From the NCBI GenBank assembly GCA_008360975.2, contig CM039187.1, forward strand, positions 19,187,495-19,251,494: DNA of 64,000 nucleotides, in the 5' to 3' direction. Under the pieces are notes generated by a model that saw only the letters and a list, made by a program, of their open reading frames with translations, was not told where the DNA came from and searched no databases. This document shows, one piece after another, positions 38,101 to 50,100 of this stretch; positions within the stretch are counted from its first letter, which is position 1; each line of letters starts with the position of its first letter. Made by a program: the position numbers and the translations under genes. This DNA is from Lichenostomus cassidix (taxonomy: Eukaryota > Chordata > Aves > Passeriformes > Meliphagidae).

Positions 38101-41100
38101 TCTTCCCACTAACAGTGGCTGTACCTGACAGAAGGGCTTGTCCCTGTTCCAGGGACAGACATCTGCTGTGGAAGTGGAGGATTGTCCACACTGCTGTGTG
38201 TGTTGGCAGGATGTTGTGTGATGAAGGTATTGGTTCAGTAAAGCATTGGTTTTGCTTTGAAATTCCTCCGATATAAAAATCCTTAAACTCACTAGACTTG
38301 CAAAGTCAAAACTCACAGAAATGCCAGCATTAGGTCTGCTTTGGAACTTTTGGTGTAGTTCCTTGGGCATGAAGGCAGACTCAAATGATGTGATATGGAA
38401 CTCTGACTTGAACAGCTGTCCTGTGTAATGAATCTAACCCAAGACTGCATCAAATATGAGTAACAAAGGGGAATTCTGGCTGCATTATCCATCTCTCTGT
38501 TGCAGAAATTGGGTAGTGGGTAGCATACAAGACAGCTGCTACAGGAGGAGCTTGTACGGCTGTGTGGCAGAGGTGTTTGAGCTGGAGTCAAGAGGGCCCA
38601 GACCAAGAAACATTCATTGGTAAATGATTCTTGCAGGTGGTGGGGGAACCCAATATTGTGACCTACAAGTTCAGTGGCCTTGAAAAAAGGATGGAAATCT
38701 TGCACCTGCATTTCCCTCACCGAGTACCTTGGACCTAAGTAGATCTATTCCTTGGGTCACTTATTGTCAGTAACTCAAACTAGGTGTGAGCAGGGCAGTG
38801 ATAAAACAGCAAGAGTCTGCTCTTCATTTGAGGGCCTGCCTGTAGGGGTCCAGAATGCATCTGGCTTTGGATGTGTTTGATACCCCAGAAGTCTAGTTCA
38901 GCCTTCTGTGATCACCAGATCTTGTACCCTGCCATTGCCCAGATGCTTCTCTGTTGGTTTGTTTGCCTGTATGGCTCCAATGAAGGTAAGGAACAGATCT
39001 TTACATATAAGTGAGTTTTTGCAAGTCTTGGCCACTGGGCCAAGATCTGTCTATGTTATTTGTACAGTGTGATATCTGATGCAGTCTGTTTTTCATAGTT
39101 CTATTGCAGTTACTCACATCAGAGACCCACAGACCATTTTGTTTCGTCCATGCTGGTGCTGCTGACCCAAGCAGGCAGAGATGCTCTGGCTCTTGGAGCT
39201 GACCCTTTGAGAGGGCAGGGGTGGCCTGTAGGGCTGGCTTTGCCCTGGAAGAGGAGCCTGTTGTTTGCTGTGCTGTTGGTGTTGGAAGAGTGTTTTGCTC
39301 AATGAGGCTCTGAGAGGCAGCTGGTGCCTGTATTGAGCTGCTGGTGTGTTGTGCAGTTGACCGCTGCCTGGATTTAATCTCTAACCTTTGATTGTTCTTG
39401 AAAGCATGTTCTAGGGATTTCATTCCCACCCACCCTGCTCCTGTGACCCCTTCCATTTCCTGGGTGTCTAAGTGCAGAACAGAGAAGATTCATTAACCTG
39501 GTAAGTAACCTCTTTTTATGAGGGAAGTGATTTTCCGTCACGCTCTGTTAGATCCTATTGATTTCTGTTTTTCCCCTCGTTGGCCTCTTTTGCCGTATAT
39601 TCTTCTCTTTGTCATGCTTCAGTAGGAAGGTGATATGTGATATGCTGGGGTGGGTTTTTTTGCTGTTTCCTGGGCAAAGAGCTGGGATCTTCTAAGGCCA
39701 TCACTTAAGTGCCCACGTCTCTGCCTTTTCTTGGAAAGCTTTGTTGTCAAGGCAAACTGCTGGTTGTTAATAGGATGTTGACATGAGGAGTAAAACCTCC
39801 TGGCTGCCCTCCTTTGTTTTGATGCTGAAAAGAGCATTTTCTATCTTTTGCTCTCTTTGCTCATTGTACAATCCGTCATCTCCTGGCAGAGGTGTGATGC
39901 ATTTGCCATGGGGTTTGCAAGCATGCATGAAATGGAGACCCTCAAACCACCACGTGTGCATGTCCTCCTGGGTCGTGGCAGTGGCTTGATCCCCATGCTT
40001 TTGTGGTGAAATGGAAGGAGCTGCCAGGTTTGGGTTTGTCCCACAGGCTTGTTGTCACAGAGGTAGATTGTGGCAAGTGTGTGGAGAAGAGGCATCTCCT
40101 TGGATCTGAGTGGGAGGGCATGGGGTGTCCCCTGTTTCAGAAAGGACAGGACATTCAGTGAAAAATTCCACACAGAGTGGGGAAAGCATTTGCTTCCCAA
40201 CCAGTTCCCCTCCTACTGTGCACACTTGTGTATTTTTCCCTCTGGACAGCCATCTCTGTGCTATTGCAGCTATTGCAAAGATAGAATATTGCAAATATTA
40301 CAATGCTAAATACATGCACTCAGCAAGATACCTTGGTTTTGAGAAGGCTGTTGCTATTTTCCAATGTATTTGATTTTTGGACAGAGCCTTTCTGTGAATT
40401 AAGACAGATGTTTCAGTAGTTGAAGAAACAGTTTTCTTTCCAAAAGTACATTTTATCTTTTGTGTTAATTTCTCAACTTCCATGGTTCTTGATGAATTCC
40501 TCTTCATGTATAAATGTTCTATGCTAGTCCTGTGTTGAACTATTGCAACTGAAGCATCAAAGATTTAAAATCTAAGGGAGCCTTGTTGTTTCTGTTAGAG
40601 TTTTGAATTGTTACACAAAGGTGTATTCTGAAGCCATAGCTGGACTTTGCACTGCCTGTCCTAGTGTTGCTCATGCTCAGCCAATCGCAATGATCAGCTT
40701 TGCCCAAACAGAGGAGCAGAGCTGTCTGTGGCAAGGCTTGTCATCTAGGTTGTCCTAAAGAAAGGTTCATGAAGAATAGATCCTATTTATTCATAAATCT
40801 TAGGCTGTACTTTCCCTAAAACAGGCAATTAAGCCCTGAGGGGTCAGTGAAGGGATATGAGTTCTGTTTGCAGACCAAGCAGACTGATCCGTGGTGGTGC
40901 AGAGTGGAGAGTTGTGCTCCCAGCTCTCAGCAAAACAGGGCCTGGGTCTTTGGTGCCAGGCTGCTGGAAGCCTTGCTTTCATGGTTCACTACCTTATGTG
41001 GAGAAAGAGGAAGAAGCTAATTGGAAGTTTTTGTAGGGAAAGAGGGTGGATAATTCAGTGAGTTGAATACACTAGAAATCTGCTGAAGACCTTACTGGAT

Positions 41101-44100
41101 CATAGTCTTTAGTTTTAGTTGTAAGCAGTTGTGAGGAAAAAACTCAGCAAATGAAAATGTCTTTAAATGCCTTCCACATTTAATGTTGTTTTCCTCTTAT
41201 TGCTTTCAAGGCTTTGAACTTTGAGTCTGTGGTAGTTGGTTTTTTGTTGGGGTTTTTTTTGAAGTTTTCTTCATGTCCATTAACTCCAAAGACTCCTAGC
41301 ATACCTTACCCAAAGGGGCATTGTAATCTGTACATATTAATGCACGTTTGAGTAGAGATGCTGGAAGGTATCATAGGAAAACAGGGAAGGCTGGTAATAT
41401 TGCTATCAACGGAGGGTGGCATCATCAAAGGATCAGCTGGATGTGGGGCTGGCTAGGGAGGCTTGGGACTCTTTAAAACACACTTTGTAATAATGGTTTC
41501 TATCTGGTGAATGCAGGACTGGAGCTTGGTGACTCTTCCTACAGGACTGTTTTCATAATGCAAAAGCACCTTTTCAGTTGATGTGAAAGCTCAAAGGATT
41601 GTGTTCAGGAGTGTGCAGGCCTTCCTTCCCGTGTGAGGAGTGGACCTCTCTTCTGCTCTGTGGTGCTGCTATGTGATGGCAGCAGCTTCTGCTTCCTCAA
41701 GGTCTGGTCTGAGGATGCCATTGTCCTCTGGAGAGAGAAACTCTGGAATGAACCGTGTTCTGAATGGACTGGAGGTGAGGGAAGGGGTTGTGCCTCTTCT
41801 CTCCTCCTTTTGCTGGTGTGGAAGCAGAGAGGGTGACGGATACACCAGAAGTTCTGTGCATCCTTGGGCTCTTGTTACTCATTGTCAAAAACTACAGCAA
41901 ACTCTGTTACGTTGTCACAAGACAAGGTCCTGGCCTTGTCTCCATCCCCCTGCCTTGCCCTGAATTTTGCTAACATGCATGAATACAGAGTCCTGAAATT
42001 CAGGTTCATGGTTCCAAAGTTCATGGTCTTGAGAATAAACAAAAAACTATTGTGGTGGCTGAGAGCTGCATACCCCATTAACCCAGAATCATGAATATTT
42101 ATTGTGCTGGATTACAAAAGAACATAGAGACTATATTGTATTTCCTATAACTTTATTTCCATGGCATCTTTTCTTGGTGGGTCACTTTAATGTAAGCTTT
42201 GCTTATTTAGTTGCACACTTTAAGCCGATTAACTTTTTACTAATAAAATGTGTGTTGCCTCCCTTTGTCCCAGCTACCATTTGTTTGTACCTACACTCCT
42301 GTGACAAAGAGTCCCAGAGAACTGCTTTAAGCTCTGGGTAAATCCCACTGCTGAAGGCTTTGGCCCAGCTGAATGTGTCTGGGCTGAATTCAGCCTTGCA
42401 TTTTCCCTTTCCCTCTCTTGCTGCCTGAAAGTTGGACCCTCAAAGCAAGGTCTTTGCCTCAAACACCTTTCCACTCTTGAAACCGTTTGTGGTGCTCTGG
42501 GGCTGGCAGAAATTTTTCAGCCCATTATTGCTCTCTGAGCTGGGCTGGAATAAAACTATAAGTGGTAGAAATTGGAGTTTTCCATCTATGAAGACTGGTC
42601 TGTGGCTCTACATCTTCAGCAGTTTCCCAGCTGGTAACCACATTATTCTTTCCTGCTTACAAAATTTGCACTGCCATTCAATGTTCAACATACTGCATGT
42701 TTTACTGTCACTTCTCTCTAAGAGAAGTATCATCCCAGAGAGATGACTACATCCTGCTATTTTGCTAAAGACCCTTTATGAAAACTGTGCTTTCTCACCA
42801 AAGGCAATTCAGACCAGAATTTTAAAGTTAGTTGGGAGCCAAAAGGCATGGATAAGCACTTGGAAAATACTTTCTAAAGGCCTTTTATAAATCTGTTCTT
42901 TTATATTTGGAGCTTTGCTAAAGCTAAAATGATTCCTTAGAAATGTACTGTTAGTACTTAAGAATGACTAATCTGCCTCAAAACAAACTCAGTAACCTGT
43001 TTTCACTGGGGCAGCAGGAAATGCTGAAGGAGGTGCAGAAAAGCAGGGTAAAACAGAGTGGTACATCCAAAAAGTCTCCCTGACTGCAGTAAACTTCACA
43101 ATCCCCTATCCAGAGATGGCTCACTGTCTTTAGTGATCTTGGATAACTTTGTCTTTCATCTGCCTTCTTTTTGAACCTGTGTAAGTTTTGAGCATCCATA
43201 GCCTGCTGGAATAAGAAGTGCCAGAGCTTAACTGCAGCATCCCTGGGCTCTTTTCTTATTCACCTCTGAGTCAGAGCATCTGGCATCTCAGAGGTTTAGT
43301 TAGTGTTGCCTACCTGTTTCCATTCTTGTTTCCTTTTACAGCAAAGCTTCCCACGTGTTGGCTCTTGTCTTGGGGAGATTCAGAGGAACTCTGCTGTTTT
43401 TAATACCAGAAAGTGCTCACCCTTTGCTATTGAAGGAAAATCCTTTCTTTAAGAACTCTGAGATCACATTGGCCGTGGAAAAGGAGGAGAAACATGGAGA
43501 GCAGTAGCAGGCAGCCATGCTCCATGCCTTGTGATAATTGCTTAGTGCTTCTCTGTAGCTCTCTGGAGCAGATCATATGAGCTTATAACTGGCTTTCAGC
43601 TGGTTTGGGATTCTGCTTAGGAGCTGGGGTGACCCAGGAAGAGCAGTTCTAAAGATCAATGGATAGGTGCACTTCTTAGCTTGTGAAAGTTCACAAACTG
43701 TCCTCGTTCTGTTGGCACCTGGAAAGCATGAAGTGGCAGTGCAACTCCTTTGTGTAGCTTGTACTCAGTATTCCCTGCTGATGGCAGAAGCGTGTGTACT
43801 TAGTGCAGTCTATTGGTTTCCCTCTTCAGGGGAATATTTTGGGTTTTATTTATTGTTTCAGATTTGTGAAGTTCCTTGGGTTTTCTTCTCCAAAATTTCC
43901 CAATGGCTGCTCGCCCTCTGTTTAGGACTAGTGGAGCAGATGAGGTTTCACATGAGTCATGGCTGATTTTCAGGATCATTGTTTCTAGCAGGGCTGGTGA
44001 TCCTGCCTGCTGCTGATGCTCAGGGTTGCTCATGGTAAGGCCTGGCTTAAAGCTGTGGGAAAAGAACTAGATTCTAGTTTGCAGTTCTTCACGCTGGAGT

Positions 44101-47100
44101 TTTCCCTAACTAGTGTGCCTGTGGTTGGGAGGTGTTTTTAAAGTCTGAGCCAAAAAAGGACTTTCTTGTCTCAGAGCAAGGCTAACATGGAGACCATACT
44201 GGCACTGCTAAATCCTGGCAACTGCCTCAAAGCAGCTCTGGTCCCTCTCGCCTTTGCTCCCTGCTTTTGTCAAGCTGCAATCTCCCACTTCAAAGAAAGG
44301 CACACTCCTGACACAAGACTCTTTGCTATCCAGCGGGCACAAACAGCTTGTCAGGGAAAGAACTTGTAATGATATTTTATTAAAGCTGAGAAATGTCAAA
44401 ATTGAAGTTTGCTTTTATACCTTCAACCCTACCCTGCTTCTGTGTTGTGATAGTCACTAATTATGCGATTCCATGACAGTGCTTCAGGAATAGATCCAGT
44501 GGTGGGGCGGAGGGGACTGATGAGGACAGAGATCCCTTCTCTTCTTTTGTAGAGCCAGGGAGGTACACACAGAGCAAGGATGAAAAAAGATCCTTGCTAG
44601 CTTTGTGCTTTACTGGGTGTTTGGCATGGGAGCATATGGATCACTTGCAAAAGTGCCAAGTACTTGCTGTCACAAAGTGGGGAACAGAGCTTTGACACAG
44701 ACTAGGCTACTGCAGAGGGTGCAGCTGAGGTGTTTCAGAGGGGGATTGCCACCAGAAACATTTATGATTTATATTTATATGTTTGTATAGTTGAATATTT
44801 ATAATGTAATCTTATAAATGTTTGTGAAGGCCTGGGATGTGTATCTCTGACTGATGCTTTGTGTTCAGGACAAAGCTGGAAAGGGAGGGATGGGCATACT
44901 GAGGTGGAAGCCCACCCACTGCTTAAAGATCCACCAAGTGCTCTCTGAGCCAGCCATGTCCACTGATGGTGCAGTCATGGCCACTTTATTCTGATTTAAA
45001 GCTAGGCTACTGCTGAGGAAGACAGTCTTCCTGCCCATCCTCCTTCTCCCAGTATCAGTGAGCTGCGGGAACTGAGCACAAAGAGGGACTAATCTGGCTT
45101 TTACTCAAACCAAATGGGTTTTTACTTTCCAGTCCTCTGAATGCTTGTGGTAGCATAGGAAGGGCCATAAGAACAAGTGATTGGAAAGGAAGAAGGGAGT
45201 TAAAGAGATAAACCCAGCTGCCTCTGGGAGTTCTGCAAGCTGCATATCATCTACGGTGAGATGGTATTTCTGTTGTGCATGTGCTTGGTCTCATCCTGCT
45301 CTCTTATCTGGACAGTTGTGGCTGGAGTTAACCTTCACTGAGAGACCCTCCAGTTTCCATGAAGTTGTAGGAGATTTCATGTATTGACAATCAAATGTGA
45401 CTGGAAAGCACTAAGGATGAGTTAACAGTTAATGGAGGTGTGGAAAGTAGCTGATACTTACATATGCATGAAGCATAAGCCTTGTTGAATGTCATCTTCT
45501 GCTGGATGCCTGAGGGAGCAGAGCTCAGAGTGGTCTCTCTGGCCTTCTCTGGGAGGTGAAGGATTAATGATGCCTCCTCCAAACTGCTGAACACTGTATT
45601 TTTGTGCTGGCTCTTCACATCTGCTGAGGTATGATACAGTGCTAAATACCATGAAGGGCCTTTAAATGGCAAACAGCTTCCACCCAGGATCCTCCTGACT
45701 CTGGAGGATCTGGTTCCAGTCTGGACCTGCAATCTACTAGCAAGTATATTTCATATGAATCCCACCACCTTGCCTTTTGAGGTGGCAGTGTGTTGATTTT
45801 ATTACTATTCCCAGTCTCTAGTGTACTGATTTCTGTTCATGAGAAGACTTGTATGTTCTGCAGTGATACCCCAAAAAGCAAAGAAGAATGTGATGGGGAG
45901 CCTAGGTATGTTCCTAGCACTTTGTGATGCCAGTCTTCCATTACTGTAGCCTCACATGTGCTCCAGGTTTCCTGCAGAGTTTAGGGCATGAAATAACTGC
46001 TGCAATTTGGACCCATGGGAAGAGGCTGAACTGGAGAGAACCCTGCACTAATGGTGGAGGAAGCAGAGGTGGCTGCTGTTAGTATGCTGAATTGCACAGC
46101 ATTTTCATTCATTCCAGCTGTTTAATGGGATTACACGAGGAGTGGCTTCTGCCTGCAGACATTTAGTGCCTATGGAAATCCGCAGCTGTCTGAGTCGGTT
46201 ATGTGCAAATCCCACGTCTCCCCTTTATGCATAGGAATTTCTGAATGACAGAAACCATGTGAATCAATTGCATGCGTAATTTTTCACATGCTTCACCCAA
46301 TATCAGATTTGGAGGGATATTTTCTGTTAACTGTGTTTTTGGTTCCCAACACCTTCCCCAAAGAGGTAAGAGATGCTGCTAGATGTGGGAGTAGGATAGC
46401 TTTGGGGAATGTGGATCTCCTTGCCTTGGGCAATGGGAGACAGCCTCCTGTGAAAGGCAACATGGAGCTGGATGCTCTCATATTCCACTTGGTCCAACTG
46501 CCCTTTCTGTGATATGCCTACTGGTGGAGTGGCAAGGAGTAGACATGCTTCATCCTCAAGAAAGAGAGGTGAGCTTCAGCACCTTGGTGCTGGCCAGCTA
46601 TGGATGGTCGGTCTGACGGTGGAGCACTGGAGTGGAGACCTGAGACGTCCAGCTCTATCCTGGGTTCTGTGACCATAAAATAATTACTTAACTTCTTCAG
46701 GACAGACCGAGAAACAGATCTTTGGATGGCTCTTTGAGGCACCTATTTGGTGTCTGCTCCAGCAAACTCTGTCTGAACAGACAATGTAGATTTTACTGTG
46801 TAAGGCCAGTTCCAGTAGGTTCAGGCTCTGCACTGCACTTCCCTGGGGTGCAAATACAATGTGCCATTGTATTTTCCATTGATAGAGAAAATAGTGGCAT
46901 CTGTGTACTTTTCCTTTGAATTTTAAAATCCTTCTAGTTGCCTCCCCTCCATTTCCAAATAGAGATAGTTATTGTCTGCTTCCCTGACTGGATCTACCTC
47001 TTGGAGAGCAGTAACCCTGACTGAAGGCCTTACTGACAGTCCCCCCATGTACACATTTACAGACCATTAGTTTGGGTGTGGTCTAGCTGTAATATGGCAA

Positions 47101-50100
47101 GTGACCTCTTGCCAGGCTGGGACAGAGAAGAAAGCCACTGTGAGTACATTAGAAGTGAAATGTTAACTTCTGGTTGCACAGCAAAATGTGTAAACATGAA
47201 GTTATATCTTATGTGGAGCCACAGAGCTTCATTTATGCTTTGAGCAATTCCAGCAGTTACAGCCTGGTGCCTGATGTCTGGAAATGTCTGGATAAGGACT
47301 GAGCAAAAAGCACAGCTGTCATATGAGCAAGTAACTTTTTCTGGAACAAGAAGCAGGAGGTGGTTACACTGACAGAGGGTGATGAAACAGTGGAACAGGT
47401 TGCCCAGAGAGGTGACAGATGCCCCATCCCTGAAAGCATTCGAGGTCAGGTTGGATGTGCCTCTGAGCAACCAGATCTAATTGAAAGTGTCCCTGTTCGT
47501 TGCAGGTGGTTAGAACTAGTCCTTTAAAGGTTCTTTCCAACCCAGACCTTTCTATGAGTCTGATCTCGCCATGTGGAGGTGTTCATCACAAGTCTTTTCC
47601 ACCGTCTGCCCACTGTGATCTGTAAAGTGTGTTGCTGCAGTGGCATGATCCCAGGAGGAGGCAGTGTTTGGACTGATCAGCAGCATCTGACTATAGAAGA
47701 GGCTGGAGAAGCCCAGGCAGACCTGGGAAAAAAGGAGCTGTTGCTCCAAGATGAAACTTTTCTCTGTAGAAGCCAGACAATCTCCTCATTTATTTGCAAG
47801 TGGCGTTTGGTCACAGCTCTTTGGCAACATATGGAAACTGTTTAAATTAGCCGTATGAGCCATGCGTGAAACAGATGCATGTTCTTGAGCAGGCTTTAAT
47901 CGCTGATGTTTGAGCGAGTGAAGGGTGCAGCTGGCTTGCTTGGGAAGTGAGAACATGTCCTCACCCAGATGTAGTTAAGTCCTTGAAGTGAAACAGAACT
48001 AGCATGTTAAAGAATGTACCAATAAAGACCAACTTCTCATGGGCACCTACTGCATAAATAATATGAATGGACATAATGACACTTAACCTTTCACTGCTTT
48101 CCTGGCTGCTCACTGCTAGTGCAGGATCAGTTGTGTCAAAAGAAGATGAGGTGCATGACTTGCTTGCTAGTGTCTTTCAGTTGTATGCTGATCTAACAAC
48201 CTAAAAGCTCTGAGGTCTGATCAGAGCACAGTTCTACACCTTTCTGAGCAATCTTAGAGCATAATGAGATCTTGTTGAAGAAGACAGAAAACTGTGGTTG
48301 CTGTGATTTTTAGGTATAAATCTTGAGAGCAATTTTGTATGGGGAGAAATTGCACCTAAAACGGATGCTTCTGTAACTGGAGTTAGACAGCCTCAGAAAT
48401 CTGAAGCCTTGTGGAGCTCTGTACACTGGGAGGACTGTGTTGCTACACAGTCCTACATGCTCACTGTGGTGTTTATGGCTGTGACAGTAAAAATGTCCTT
48501 GCATATTGAGAACTTTGACTTTATATGTGCCAACTGTGATGGGATAGACCAAGGTGGGAGTCACTGAGAAATCAGTGATTGTTGCTATATATGCTTGGGT
48601 GACTGAGTTTAGTTGATGTGGAGCAGTAACGCTGAGATACAAGAATAGAGCATTTATGGCAGTGATATTCAGAAAAGGGTGAAGAAGCAGTGAACATTTT
48701 GGAATGTCACAAAGAACCATCAGAAGGAAGGCCAGGGCAGGATGCAAACCTGTCCTGTGAGGGCAGCACTGTGATTTTGTGTGCTGCACGGGGATGACTG
48801 CACAGTGCAGTATTTATAGAGGGGTATGCTGCTGCCAGATTTGTAATGCTCACCATTGCAAAGCAGACTGGAAGAGTGCCTGCTGGAGCAGGCTGGCTCC
48901 GTCCTCTGCCATATGTCTACAGGTGCAAATCCAGAGAGGTATTTGAACATGCTGCTGGTGAGCCTTATGAGCCACAGAAGGGGAAGCAAGAGATCCTGTT
49001 TACTCTATATAAATGATGAGGCAATCACTGGTTTTTTTTCAGGTTTCTTGTAAGGGTTTAAAACAGACAGGGAATGACCAGAGGGACATGTGGTATTTGG
49101 TAGGGGGTGTCTAGAACCAAGTGTCTCTCTGAACCAGCTGTCTTTTTGGCAGCCTGTGCTCTGGGCTACCAGCACAGTACATCCATCTGTGGCACCACTG
49201 TATCCTGCAGGATTGACACCTTCTAGGAAAGCCACCTCTTTGGATTACATAATGCTAGAGGGCAGGTTTTGGTGACCACCTGATGAGCATGAACAGTCCA
49301 TGGCTGTAGCATCAAAGGCTTCAAATGTAAAACCAGTGCATTTTCAAAATGAGCAGATGAACCAAACAGCTGTTTGTGATGGCAAATACTGATACTTTGA
49401 CTGATGGATGAACCTGGGTGGAACATATCTTGTGATGTGTTTTGACCTCTCATTTGTTTGTTTTGTTTGCTTCTTTGGACTGTTTTTGCCGGTGGTGAGA
49501 CAATCCTGGAAGCATTCTTGTCTCAGGTGTAACTCTACTGATGTTTTGTGTATTACAGGGGGTTGAGCACTTCATTTTGCAAGGTTATTTTTAACCCCTA
49601 AATATTTGTGGTGAGGCCAGTCCAGGATGGTGACTGGATAGCAAGGAAGGGCTATGTTCCTTGCTAGGGTGAGCAATTTCCACTCCTGCTCAGGGTGCCA
49701 CTGTAATTTTTCATGTGTAGTATCTCCCTCCAGGGAATGTTTGTAAAGTTTGTTTTTTATAGAGAACAGTGAAGAAAGGAGATAAAGTCTTCTGGTTTCT
49801 TTTTGCTTTGTGTTTGGTTATTGGTTTGGGATTTTTTTGTTTGTTTATTTTTTCAGAGGGGAAATATAAGTATTTTCTTTTTTTTTTTTTTAATTTGCTC
49901 CTTATTAACACAACATAAATGCTATGTTTAGGACTACATCACAGCTCGGCGCGTGCCTGGGACAGTGCTAATGCCACCTTGGGACAGTTCTCTCCAAAAC
50001 TGGAATTGCCTAGTGCTTTTCTTGTTATGCTCACCTGTTTCCTCTGCTACCACCTCCTACTTTTCATTGATGCTGTGACTTTGCAGCTTGTGAGGGCTCC

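Noticed and set aside
48340..48570. Plus-strand frame that looked briefly like a LINE reverse-transcriptase remnant
   Set aside because: It is open for only about 76 codons, later parts hold many stops, and no catalytic motif is present.
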